DNA of 64,000 bases from JALYTZ01 sp036559125 (lineage in GTDB: Bacteria > Vulcanimicrobiota > Vulcanimicrobiia > Vulcanimicrobiales > Vulcanimicrobiaceae). A program made the translations under genes and the position numbers. Below the pieces are notes generated by a model. The model did not search any database, was not told the origin of the DNA, and saw nothing but the letters and a program-made list of their open reading frames with translations. The stretch covers positions 62,001-126,000 of the forward strand of contig DATBTT010000056.1 in assembly GCA_036559125.1 (NCBI GenBank), given 5' to 3'. Position 1 is the stretch's first letter, and every line of letters begins with the position of its first letter. Of the stretch, positions 8,003 to 16,111 are shown piece by piece.

Positions 8003-9283
8003 ATGCAGCACCATCGCTTGGCGATCGCCCTGGCGCTAGCCGCCGGAGTCGGGCTTACCGGATGCGGAGGCGGATCATCGCACCAGCAGCACGGCCCGCC
8101 ACCCCTCAACGTCGACGTTGCTCAAGCGCAGCGGCGCGACATCGCGACCTACGTCACGCTTGACGGCCAGGTCGCGCCCCTCATGCAATCGACGCTCACG
8201 TTTCAGCAGTCGGGTCCGGTAACCGGCGTGTACGCGAACGAAGGCGATCGCGTCAAGGCCGGGCAGCTATTGGCAAAAATCGACGATTCGACGCTGCGCG
8301 CGCAACTCGCTCAAGACGAAGCGCTGATTTCGCAGGCTGCCGCGAAGGCTCGTTCTTCGACGCTCACGGTTCCCGTAACGCGCTCGCAGTCGAGCGCCGC
8401 GGAACAGACCGCGAAGGCGGCGCTGGCCAACGCGCAGCTCAGCTACAATCAGAACAAACAACTGTTCAAACAGGGCTACGTCTCGCAGACGCAGTTCGAG
8501 CAATCGCGCGCCACGTACGTGCAAGCCCAACAGAGCTATCACCAGAGCATCGCGCAATTGGGGAACACCGACATCTCCGCGGCCAACGCCCAATCCGACG
8601 TAGCGGCCCTGCAATCCGCGCAAGCGCAAGCCAATACGCTGCGAACGCAGATTTCGCAGACCGCGCTCTACGCGCCCTTTGACGGCGTCATAACGGCGCG
8701 GTTCATGGATCCGGGAGCCCAGGCTGGGCCGTCTTCCCAGGTATTCACGATTTCCAAAGTGCGGACGGTCTACATCAACGTGAACGTGCCCGACGAGGAC
8801 GTCTCGTACGCGAGTCCGCGGACACCGGTGACGTTTACCTCGCAAACGCTGGGAAATCGAACCTTCCGCGGCCGCATCGATACCGTCAATGCCGTGCCGA
8901 CGCAAGGGACGCTGTCGTACCGCGCGCGCATCGTCGAACCCAACCCCAACGACCTGCTGCGCGGCGGCATGCTCGTTGCGATTACGATTCAGAAAGCCAA
9001 GCACGACAACGCGGTCGTCGTGCCGCGGTCGGCGGTCGCGCAGACCGATCAAGGAAACAGCGTGTTCGTCGTGACCGGCGGAAAAGCGGTACAAGTGCCG
9101 GTGAAAATCGGCTTGCAAACCGATACGCTATCCGAAGTCAATAGCCCCAAGGTGCAAGCCGGAACGCAAGTGATCACGACGCGTCCCGACGCTCTGCAAA
9201 ACGGCAGCGTCGTTGCCGTTAACGGCCAGAACGCGCCCGCCCAAGGCGGCGCACCGACCGGAGGCGCGACGCACAAACCGTGA
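8003..9283 (+). CDS. Periplasmic adaptor (membrane fusion) lipoprotein of a tripartite efflux system
   Basis: 426 residues. The N-terminus MQHHRLAIALALAAGVGLTGC is a lipoprotein signal with lipobox LTGC. Next come a biotinyl-lipoyl-like half motif (SGPVTGVYANEGDRVKAGQLLAKIDDS), a long Ala/Gln-rich alpha-hairpin (about residues 100-220), the second half (ALYAPFDGVITARFMDPGAQ) and beta-barrel/membrane-proximal domains ending in a Gly-rich tail. This is the RND-type adaptor (AcrA/MacA-like) architecture that links an inner-membrane pump to TolC. AGGAG precedes the ATG. The next gene, a TolC homologue, overlaps its stop by 4 bp (GTGA). No pump gene follows. Confidence 0.9.
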   Translation: MQHHRLAIALALAAGVGLTGCGGGSSHQQHGPPPLNVDVAQAQRRDIATYVTLDGQVAPLMQSTLTFQQSGPVTGVYANEGDRVKAGQLLAKIDDSTLRAQLAQDEALISQAAAKARSSTLTVPVTRSQSSAAEQTAKAALANAQLSYNQNKQLFKQGYVSQTQFEQSRATYVQAQQSYHQSIAQLGNTDISAANAQSDVAALQSAQAQANTLRTQISQTALYAPFDGVITARFMDPGAQAGPSSQVFTISKVRTVYINVNVPDEDVSYASPRTPVTFTSQTLGNRTFRGRIDTVNAVPTQGTLSYRARIVEPNPNDLLRGGMLVAITIQKAKHDNAVVVPRSAVAQTDQGNSVFVVTGGKAVQVPVKIGLQTDTLSEVNSPKVQAGTQVITTRPDALQNGSVVAVNGQNAPAQGGAPTGGATHKP

Positions 9284-10806
9284 AAATTGTACGCAACATC
9301 GTGAGCGGCGCCCTCGCGTTGGGTTTATTGCTGCCGCTGGTGGGTTCTATTGCGCCCGCCGGCGTCTCGGCGGCGCAAACCGCGACTCCGCCGCCGCCGT
9401 TACCGAAAAATACGCCGACGCCGATTCCGCGCAGCTCCGCGACCGCGTTGCCCTATCCCGCATATGGTACGCCGGCGCCCGGGGTATCGAAAAGAGTCGC
9501 CAATCCGGCGGTGCCGCAGCAGATTACGTTGTCACAAGCCATCGCCATCGCTGCCGCTAAGTCGCCCGTTCTCGCGTCGGCGCGCGCAGCGTACGACCTC
9601 TCGAAGGGACAGCTCGATCAATCGCGCAGCGGAATTTTACCGAACGTATCCGGTGTCGGCTCGATAACCCACAGTCTGAGCGGCAGCCGGTCTTCGACCG
9701 GTACTACCGGCACGGGAACCGGGGGCACGGGCAGCACCGGCACGTTGGGTGGAAGTTTCACGAGCGAGTCGCTCGATCTGTCGCTGCGCCAGCTGATCTT
9801 CGACGGGGGCCGCACGATCTCGCAAATTCACTCCGCATCCTCCAGCTACGCCGCCGCCGCCAACACCTACGAGCGCAGCTTGGAAACGCTTGCCTTCAAT
9901 GTGGCGCAGGCCTATTACAATGCCCTTCAGGCGCAGAGCGCTACGGCATTGGCGGCGCAAGTCGTTCGCCAAGACGTGGTTCAAGAAAATCTGGTGCGCG
10001 CGCAAATCAGCGCCGGAACCGAAGCGCGTTCCAATTTACTCACTGCGGAATTTCCGACGGCGCAAGCGCGCGTGTCGCTCGTTCGCGCGCAAGGAACGCA
10101 ACTCTCGGCGCTCGCGGCGTTCGCCAACGAGCTCGGACTCGACGCCAACACCGACGTAACGCCGAAAAACGACACGCCCGCGAATCCGACGGCGAGCCTG
10201 TTGAAAAACCCGCCGCTCGATTACGATACGGCCGTGTCGCGCGCGCTTTCGCTGCGTCCCGACTATCTGGGGTCGCAACGGCAAGTCGAGGCCGCGCAGT
10301 ATACGCTCAAGGCCGCTAAACTCGGGCGATTCCCGTCGCTCTCGGGCTCCGCCAGCGCCGGCACCGCCTCGACGACTCCGAGCGGCGGAAATTTTCGCGG
10401 CAGCAGTTCGGTCGGCGCGACGCTGACCATTCCGATCTTCGATCAAGGTATAACCGCCGCGCAGACCGAGCAGGCGCAGGCGCAACTCGACAATGCCAAC
10501 GCGCTATCGCTCAATACCAAATTGGGCGTGCAGCTCAACGTGCGCCAAGCTCTGGCCGGGCTGATTTCGGCGCAGGCGGCGGTCGGACAAACGCAAGTCG
10601 AGCTTGCTAACGCGCAGGAGTCGCTGCGCGCCACGCAAGCGCAATATCGCGCAGGCGTCACGACGTTGCCGCTGCTGCTAAACGCGCAAGTGGGACTCAC
10701 GACAGCCGAGACGGATCGGCTCACGGCCGTCTATGCATTGCGTCAGGCCGAGCAGACATATCTCTATGCGATCGGCGAAAGCGATCTGAGCCCGGCCACC
10801 GGGTAG
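9280..10806 (+). CDS. TolC-family outer-membrane efflux protein
   Basis: 508 residues. GTG start overlaps the adaptor stop. Signal peptide (MKIVRNIVSGALALGLLLPLVGS), a Pro/Thr-rich spacer, then two OEP repeats. Each contains long coiled-coil helices: ITLSQAIAIAAAKSPVLASARAAYDL opens the first, and LDYDTAVSRALSLRPDYLGSQRQVEAA opens the second. YYNALQAQSA and LNVRQALAGLISAQAAVGQ lie in the periplasmic helices. The protein should form the trimeric exit duct for the adaptor encoded just upstream. A Thr/Gly-rich insertion (SSTGTTGTGTGGTGS) falls near residue 145, probably in an external loop. Confidence 0.9.
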   Translation: MKIVRNIVSGALALGLLLPLVGSIAPAGVSAAQTATPPPPLPKNTPTPIPRSSATALPYPAYGTPAPGVSKRVANPAVPQQITLSQAIAIAAAKSPVLASARAAYDLSKGQLDQSRSGILPNVSGVGSITHSLSGSRSSTGTTGTGTGGTGSTGTLGGSFTSESLDLSLRQLIFDGGRTISQIHSASSSYAAAANTYERSLETLAFNVAQAYYNALQAQSATALAAQVVRQDVVQENLVRAQISAGTEARSNLLTAEFPTAQARVSLVRAQGTQLSALAAFANELGLDANTDVTPKNDTPANPTASLLKNPPLDYDTAVSRALSLRPDYLGSQRQVEAAQYTLKAAKLGRFPSLSGSASAGTASTTPSGGNFRGSSSVGATLTIPIFDQGITAAQTEQAQAQLDNANALSLNTKLGVQLNVRQALAGLISAQAAVGQTQVELANAQESLRATQAQYRAGVTTLPLLLNAQVGLTTAETDRLTAVYALRQAEQTYLYAIGESDLSPATG

Positions 10807-10815
10807 TAGACGGGC

Positions 10816-11991
10816 ATGGCGGGGTGGAACTACCCCGCCATGCCCCCTGAAGTCGCCGTGCCGGCCGCCATAAGCGATCCGGTCAATGCCGCCATCTTAG
10901 CGGTCTCCGAAGACCGCCTGTCCGGTTTCCAAGAAGATCCTTTTGGCGCGGTCGCCGCGCAATCCGGCGTTCCCGTCGAGACCGTTATTGAACGCGTCGT
11001 CGCGATGTTGCAGGCCGGAACGATCCGGCGCGTGCGGCAAACGCTCATGGCGACCAATCTCGCGCGCGGCGCCCTGGTCGCGTGGCAAGTACCGCCGGAA
11101 CGCCTTGACGCAGCTTTCGACTACATGTTCGCCCAGGATCCGTTTTCGGGTCATGTCGTCATCCGCACCGCCGATCCGCAAACGCCCGGCTCGAGCTACC
11201 GGCTATGGACGACGCTGAAGGTCCCACAAGGCTACTCGATCGAGAAGCACGCCGAATTTTTGCGCGAGCGCGTCGGCGCCGATCATTTCCGCCTCATGCC
11301 TGCCAAAAATCTCTTCGCGCTGGGTGTCGGACACGTACGCCGTCGCGGAATCGAACCGGGAAGCCGCGCCGACGCCTTGGCCGAGGTACTGCACACCAAC
11401 ATCGTCGAGTTGAGCGAACTGGAGTGGCGCGTGCTGGTGGCGCTCAAACCCGAGTTTGCTCCCGGCGATATCCACCGCGAATTGTGGCGCCCGCGCGCCC
11501 GCCTCGCGGGCGTCGACTTGGAAACGTTTTACGACGTGGCGCGTTCGTTGAATGCGCGCAAAGTAATTGGGCGTTTTTCGACGTTCCTGGAGCACGTGAA
11601 GGCCACTGCGAACGACGAGCGCGTGACCCGCTACAACGCGCTCTTCCATTGGGCCGTTGCGCCGGGACGCGAGATCGACGCGGGTCGCGAAGTAGGCCGG
11701 CATCACATCATCACGCATGCCTACTGGCGCGAAGGCGGCCCCGAGTTTCGTAACGTCAACATCATGGCCGTCGCGCACGGTTTAGACAAGCAGGTCGTTC
11801 TGGCGCACAAGGCTGCTATCGACGAACATTTGCGCGAGGCCGGTATCGAATTTGCGTACACCAACGTTTTCTGGGGAGGGCGCAGCGAGATAAAACCATC
11901 GGAGATCTCGCCGATAGCGTATAGCGAGTTCTTGCAGGCAGCGGGCATCGACCCGGACATCATGCGCGACAACGGAGGGACCACATCCTGA
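10816..11991 (+). CDS. Siroheme-decarboxylase-like (AhbA/AhbB, Lrp/AsnC-fold) protein with two fused modules
   Basis: 391 residues, about twice one AhbA/AhbB subunit. Each half has an AsnC-type winged helix followed by a ferredoxin-like domain. Half 1: VSEDRLSGFQEDPFGAVAAQ, then GTIRRVRQTL and SGHVVIRTADPQTPG. Half 2: LSELEWRVLVALKPEF, then KVIGRFSTFLEH and HHIITHAYWREGGPEF...MAVAHG. The last pattern matches the SHCYxR...W...MvHG signature of siroheme/heme d1 decarboxylases. Known enzymes remove carboxylates from siroheme en route to heme or heme d1 and work as AhbA-AhbB heterodimers; here both may sit in one chain. A DNA-binding regulator is the alternative. The stop is coupled by CTGA to the next gene. 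Confidence 0.6.
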   Translation: MAGWNYPAMPPEVAVPAAISDPVNAAILAVSEDRLSGFQEDPFGAVAAQSGVPVETVIERVVAMLQAGTIRRVRQTLMATNLARGALVAWQVPPERLDAAFDYMFAQDPFSGHVVIRTADPQTPGSSYRLWTTLKVPQGYSIEKHAEFLRERVGADHFRLMPAKNLFALGVGHVRRRGIEPGSRADALAEVLHTNIVELSELEWRVLVALKPEFAPGDIHRELWRPRARLAGVDLETFYDVARSLNARKVIGRFSTFLEHVKATANDERVTRYNALFHWAVAPGREIDAGREVGRHHIITHAYWREGGPEFRNVNIMAVAHGLDKQVVLAHKAAIDEHLREAGIEFAYTNVFWGGRSEIKPSEISPIAYSEFLQAAGIDPDIMRDNGGTTS

Positions 11992-13658
11992 ACTCTTGGC
12001 AACGATTCGGCTGGCTCGCCGCAGGCGCGGCGCTCGTACTTACCGGGTGCACCAAAAATGCGGGGGGTCCGGCCGGCACGGGCGGCAGGCACTCCTGGAC
12101 GAGACCCGGCGTGCTGCGTTTCGCGGAGAACCAAGACCCGAAGTCGCTCAATCCGTTGCTGCAGGCCAGCGCCGTTACCGGCGACCTTTCGATGTTCATC
12201 TACTCGTATGCGGTACGGTACGACGATAAAGCCAAGCCCGTCCCCGACGCCGTTTCCGAAGTGCCGACCGTTGCCAACGGCGACGTGAGCAAAGACGGGC
12301 TGACGTTAAAGTACAAGCTCCGCCACAACATCACGTGGCAAGACGGCCGGCCGCTGACGTGCAACGACTTGAAGTTCACCTGGCAACTGGTTATGAATCC
12401 GAAGACCAACATTGCCACGACCGACGGCTACAAAGATATCAAGGACATCGACTGCAGCGACCCCTACGTCGCGGTTGTCCACATGAAAAAGATCTACGCT
12501 CCGTATTTGGGTCAGTTGTGGGGCGTGAACGGCAACGCGCCGATCCTCCCAGAACACATTCTGGGGCCGTACCAACAACAGCACGGGTCGATCAACGACG
12601 CGCCGTACAACTCGCTGCCGATCGGCAGTGGGCCGTTCAAAGTGGTTCAATGGCAGCGCGGGAGCGAAGTGCGGATGGAAGCGTTTCCGCAATACTTCAT
12701 GGGCGCGCCGAAGCTCAAAGAAGTGATCTTTAAGATCATGCCCGACGAAAATACGATGGAGACGCAGCTACAGACGCACGAAATCGATATGCTCGCGCGC
12801 GGTACGCCTATCAACTGGCCGAAATACGCGGCGCTCGCAAACGATCCCAAAAACGGCCTGACCGCGATCCAGCTCAATGGCTTCGAATACGATCACATCG
12901 ACTTCAATCTGCGGCGTCCGATTCTGCGCGACAAGAACGTTCGCGTCGCTTTGGCGTACGCGACCAACCGGCAAGAGATCATCGACAAGATCATGCACGG
13001 CGCCGCCACGCCGGACGAAACCGACCAGCATCCGACCCTCTCGTGGGCGCACACCGACAACATCGAGCACCACCCGTTCGACCCGGCCAAGGCCAAGGCG
13101 ATTCTCGAAGCCGACGGATGGAAGGTCGGACCCGACGGCATCCGCGTCAAAAACGGACAACGGTTGGAGTTCTCCCTGAGCACACAGACCGAAGCGACGA
13201 TGGGTAAAGCGATCCAGACCGTGCTGCAACGCGAGTGGCACGACGTCGGCGTGCAAGCCGACGTCAAGAACTACGAGACCGCGTCATTTTTCGCCAACGG
13301 GAGCAGCGGCATCCTCGAAGGCGGTCACTACGACGCAGCGATCTACGCCTGGGTCGCGGCATCCGATCCGGACGACAGCCCGCTGTACTCCGCCGACAAC
13401 TTCGGGCCTCGCGGGCAGAACACGCTTTTCTGGAATAACCCCAAAGCTACCGCGGCGATGAATGACGCCCTCAAGACGGTCGATCAGAAACGGCGGCGGG
13501 CCGACTACGTCATCGTTCAGCAGGAGCTGGCAAAGGACGTTCCGACCATCATCATTTCGTTCCGCAAAGAACCGTACGTCTACAACACCGACCTGCACGG
13601 CTATACGCCCTCGCCGGTCATCTCATCGTTCTGGGATCCATGGGAGTACTCGATTTGA
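11988..13658 (+). CDS. ABC transporter substrate-binding lipoprotein, peptide family 5 (copy 1), probable CTG start
   Basis: About 556 residues. The first standard in-frame start (GTG 12111) would delete the export signal. Extending the frame to CTG at 11988 gives LNSWQRFGWLAAGAALVLTGC, a lipoprotein signal with lipobox LTGC. CTG overlaps the preceding TGA exactly (CTGA), and GGAGGG lies at 11974-11979 with an 8-base spacer. The body has SBP_bac_5 features: LRFAENQDPKSLNPLL, KYKLRHNITWQDGRPLTCND and the HIDFNLRRPILRDKNVRVAL region. Family 5 proteins deliver oligopeptides, dipeptides, nickel or heme to an ABC importer. Three paralogues follow and no permease is adjacent. Confidence 0.85.
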   Translation: MNSWQRFGWLAAGAALVLTGCTKNAGGPAGTGGRHSWTRPGVLRFAENQDPKSLNPLLQASAVTGDLSMFIYSYAVRYDDKAKPVPDAVSEVPTVANGDVSKDGLTLKYKLRHNITWQDGRPLTCNDLKFTWQLVMNPKTNIATTDGYKDIKDIDCSDPYVAVVHMKKIYAPYLGQLWGVNGNAPILPEHILGPYQQQHGSINDAPYNSLPIGSGPFKVVQWQRGSEVRMEAFPQYFMGAPKLKEVIFKIMPDENTMETQLQTHEIDMLARGTPINWPKYAALANDPKNGLTAIQLNGFEYDHIDFNLRRPILRDKNVRVALAYATNRQEIIDKIMHGAATPDETDQHPTLSWAHTDNIEHHPFDPAKAKAILEADGWKVGPDGIRVKNGQRLEFSLSTQTEATMGKAIQTVLQREWHDVGVQADVKNYETASFFANGSSGILEGGHYDAAIYAWVAASDPDDSPLYSADNFGPRGQNTLFWNNPKATAAMNDALKTVDQKRRRADYVIVQQELAKDVPTIIISFRKEPYVYNTDLHGYTPSPVISSFWDPWEYSI

Positions 13659-15292
13659 GACGATTCGCAGCGGTCGCACTAATCCTGGCGTTTCTCGCGG
13701 CCGGGTGTACCAAAAACGGCGGCAGCTCCTCCAACCCGGGTGGACGCGTCAACGCGTTTACCGTTCCGCACGTTTTGCGTTACTCGACGGGCGAGGATTT
13801 TTCGACGCTCAACCCGCTGCTCACGACGCAAACGACGGCCTTTTTCATGGCCTCGTTGACGATGGCGTGGCTCATCAAGTGGGACGTGCACAACCGGCCG
13901 TATCCCGAGCTGTTAACCATCGTGCCCGACATGCACAACGGCGGCGTGAGTCCCGACGGCAAAACCATCATCTACCATCTGCGCAAGGGCGTGAAGTGGT
14001 CCGATGGGGTACCCTTTACGGCGGACGACGTCGTCTGGTCGTTCCATGCGGTTCTCAATCCGGCCAACAACGTCACCAGCCGGGCGGGTTTCGACCTCAT
14101 TACGAAAATCGACGAGCCCGATAAATACACGGTCGTCCTGCACATGAAGAAGCCGTACACACCGTTCGTGACGACGTTCTTTTCGACCGCCGGTGCGAAC
14201 CCGTGCGTGCTGCCCAAACATTTGCTCGCTCAGCTTCCAAACATCAACAACGCGCCGTATAACGCGTTGCCGGTTGGGATCGGCCCGTTCAAATACAAGC
14301 GGTGGTCGCGTGGCTCCCGCGTCGTCATGGTTGCAAATCCGCTGTATTTTCGCGGCCTGCCGAAGCTCAAAGAAGTCGACTTCGAGATCATACCCGACGT
14401 CAACACCGTCGTCACGCAGTTGGACGCCAAGGAGCTCGACCTGTTCTACAGTGCCCCGCCGAACAAGATCGATCATCTGCGCACGCTGGCGGCGTATCAC
14501 GTGGAAGCGGACCCCAGCTTTTACTTCCGCCACCTGGACTTCAATTTGAGCCATCCGGTTCTGGCCGACGTCGCGGTGCGCCGCGCGCTGCGATATGCTA
14601 CCGACCGCAAAACGATCATCCAGAAACTCTACAACGGTGTAGCGAACTTGCAAGACGAGCCGGCATCGCAAGCGGCCGCGTACTGGGACCCGAACATTCC
14701 GCTTACCCCGTTTGACATTGCCAAGGCCAATCAGATCCTCGACCAAGCCGGCTGGAAACTGGGCGCGGATGGAGTGCGCGCGAAAAACGGGGTCAAGCTC
14801 AATCTGGAGGTGGCGGTCGTTTCCGGCGATCCCGTTGCGGCGTCGATGATGGAACTTATTCGTGGATGGTGGAAGCAGATCGGCGTGAGCATGAACGTCC
14901 GGCATTATCTTTCGTCGATTATGTTTAACTCGTATGCGAACGGCGGAATCATCTACCACGGTAAATTCGACGTCGCATATTTTCAATGGGGCGCCGATCC
15001 GCTCGGCGACTTTTCGAATCTCTACGCGTGCAATCAGTTCCCGCCGAACGGCCAGAACGACATCCACTGGTGCAACAAAAAGGCCAGCGACGCAACCCAA
15101 GCGGTCTTCAGACATTTCGATCAGACGCAGCGCAATGCCGACGATGCTATCGTTATGGAAGAGCTGAATAAAGACGTCCCGACCGTTGTCATCACCGGCA
15201 CGAAAACGCTCTGGGTCTGGAACAAAGACCTGAAAAACTTCATCCCCAACGCGACGTCTCCATTCGACAATTTCATGAACGTCGACATCTAA
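13655..15292 (+). CDS. ABC transporter substrate-binding lipoprotein, peptide family 5 (copy 2)
   Basis: About 545 residues from TTG at 13655, which overlaps the previous stop (TTGA) and has GGGAG 8 bases upstream; an in-frame ATG at 13640 would add five residues. The lipoprotein signal is LRRFAAVALILAFLAAGC. Conserved SBP_bac_5 blocks include YSTGEDFSTLNPLL, YHLRKGVKWSDGVPFTADDV and LPVGIGPFKYKRWSRGS. It is closest to copy 3 at 16112: both carry a LGDFSNLYAC...PPNGQND.HWCN block near the C-terminus, so they look like a recent duplication. The stop is followed immediately by a triple 16-bp repeat. Confidence 0.9.
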   Translation: MRRFAAVALILAFLAAGCTKNGGSSSNPGGRVNAFTVPHVLRYSTGEDFSTLNPLLTTQTTAFFMASLTMAWLIKWDVHNRPYPELLTIVPDMHNGGVSPDGKTIIYHLRKGVKWSDGVPFTADDVVWSFHAVLNPANNVTSRAGFDLITKIDEPDKYTVVLHMKKPYTPFVTTFFSTAGANPCVLPKHLLAQLPNINNAPYNALPVGIGPFKYKRWSRGSRVVMVANPLYFRGLPKLKEVDFEIIPDVNTVVTQLDAKELDLFYSAPPNKIDHLRTLAAYHVEADPSFYFRHLDFNLSHPVLADVAVRRALRYATDRKTIIQKLYNGVANLQDEPASQAAAYWDPNIPLTPFDIAKANQILDQAGWKLGADGVRAKNGVKLNLEVAVVSGDPVAASMMELIRGWWKQIGVSMNVRHYLSSIMFNSYANGGIIYHGKFDVAYFQWGADPLGDFSNLYACNQFPPNGQNDIHWCNKKASDATQAVFRHFDQTQRNADDAIVMEELNKDVPTVVITGTKTLWVWNKDLKNFIPNATSPFDNFMNVDI

Positions 15293-15350
15293 GCCCTTCG
15301 ACAAGCTCGCCCTTCGACAAGCTCGCCCTTCGACAAGCTCAGGGTGTCGG
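15293..15350 (+). repeat. Three tandem 16-bp units of the dispersed repeat plus partial terminus
   Basis: GCCCTTCGACAAGCTC is repeated exactly at 15293-15308, 15309-15324 and 15325-15340, then AGGGTGTCGG closes the last unit. It begins right after the TAA of the upstream gene. The unit is the same core as the copies at 16033, 27333 and 32649 (with AAG for AGG). Confidence 0.9.
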
Positions 15351-15366
15351 GGGAGGGGCGAAACAT

Positions 15367-16008
15367 GTGAGTGGGTGCGGCGTATTACGTACGATGATGG
15401 CAGCCGACTACGCGCGTGCCGTGGCCTATCTCGACCGGGCGCGCCTCCCAGCCTATGTCTCGTTCGTCGAGCAGGCTTCGGCTCGCGGCATCGCCGGCGA
15501 TCGTGAGGTCGCGCAACGCATCTACGTGCGCACCTCGGACGGAGCGATCGTCAGCGGCCTACCGCCGGCCAACGCACACGTGATCCAGTCCAACGGCGGC
15601 GATAGTGAGAATCCGTTTGGCAAGCACCGGTTCTTCGAGTCGAATTGCTACGTGCCCAAGAGTGAGGATCAGACCCGTTGGAACGGCCAGGCGGCGCTGC
15701 GGTTCGAATTGCAGCCCACATGCAAGGACGACAACGGCATTACCGAACTTTATGTTGATCCGCAAACGCTTGCGCCGATCGCCGCAGACGGCAACGTTAC
15801 CGATACGGATGACTCGAACATGACCGTCGCGATCGAGCTTCGCTACACCACCGCCGGCCGGTACTCGGTCCCATCCAGCATTCGCGCGCATGCGGTTGGC
15901 CGCGGGTGGCTCTTCTGGGCTCGCGAGCGCGCCGAGGTCGATTACTCCGGTTACCAATTTTATAACGCGGCGGAGTATAGGCGCAGGCAAGCTTCCGGAC
16001 CGTCATGA
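15367..16008 (+). CDS. Hypothetical protein lying between repeat copies
   Basis: 213 residues from GTG 15367, which has a GGGGAGGGG ribosome site about 8 bases upstream; an internal ATG at 15394 (MMAADYARAV) is possible. I recognise no family. Visible blocks are YLDRARLPAYVSFVEQASARG, RIYVRTSDGAIVSGLPPANA, ELYVDPQTLAPIAAD and YTTAGRYSVPSSIRAHAVG, suggesting a beta-rich domain like envelope lipoprotein-carrier folds. There is no clear signal peptide. It separates two near-duplicate binding-protein genes and is bracketed by copies of the dispersed repeat (15293 and 16033). Confidence 0.6.
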   Translation: MSGCGVLRTMMAADYARAVAYLDRARLPAYVSFVEQASARGIAGDREVAQRIYVRTSDGAIVSGLPPANAHVIQSNGGDSENPFGKHRFFESNCYVPKSEDQTRWNGQAALRFELQPTCKDDNGITELYVDPQTLAPIAADGNVTDTDDSNMTVAIELRYTTAGRYSVPSSIRAHAVGRGWLFWARERAEVDYSGYQFYNAAEYRRRQASGPS

Positions 16009-16032
16009 CGATCGCTTGAGATGGTGCGGCTC

Positions 16033-16056
16033 GCCCTTCGACAGGCTCAGGGTGAC
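16033..16056 (+). repeat. Dispersed repeat copy, consensus form
   Basis: GCCCTTCGACAGGCTCAGGGTGAC, 24 bp, identical to the copies at 27349-27372 and 32649-32672. It sits in the 103-bp gap before the third binding-protein gene. Nothing else is evident in that gap. Confidence 0.85.
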
Positions 16057-16111
16057 ACGCGGCTCGCACGGGAGCAGCAATTGGACGGGGGCGGCTCGAA
16101 GCATTGAACCT

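Noticed and set aside
13913..15304. Minus-strand open frame of 463 codons opposite binding protein copy 2
   Set aside because: No recognisable motif or signal; it mirrors a well-supported family 5 protein.
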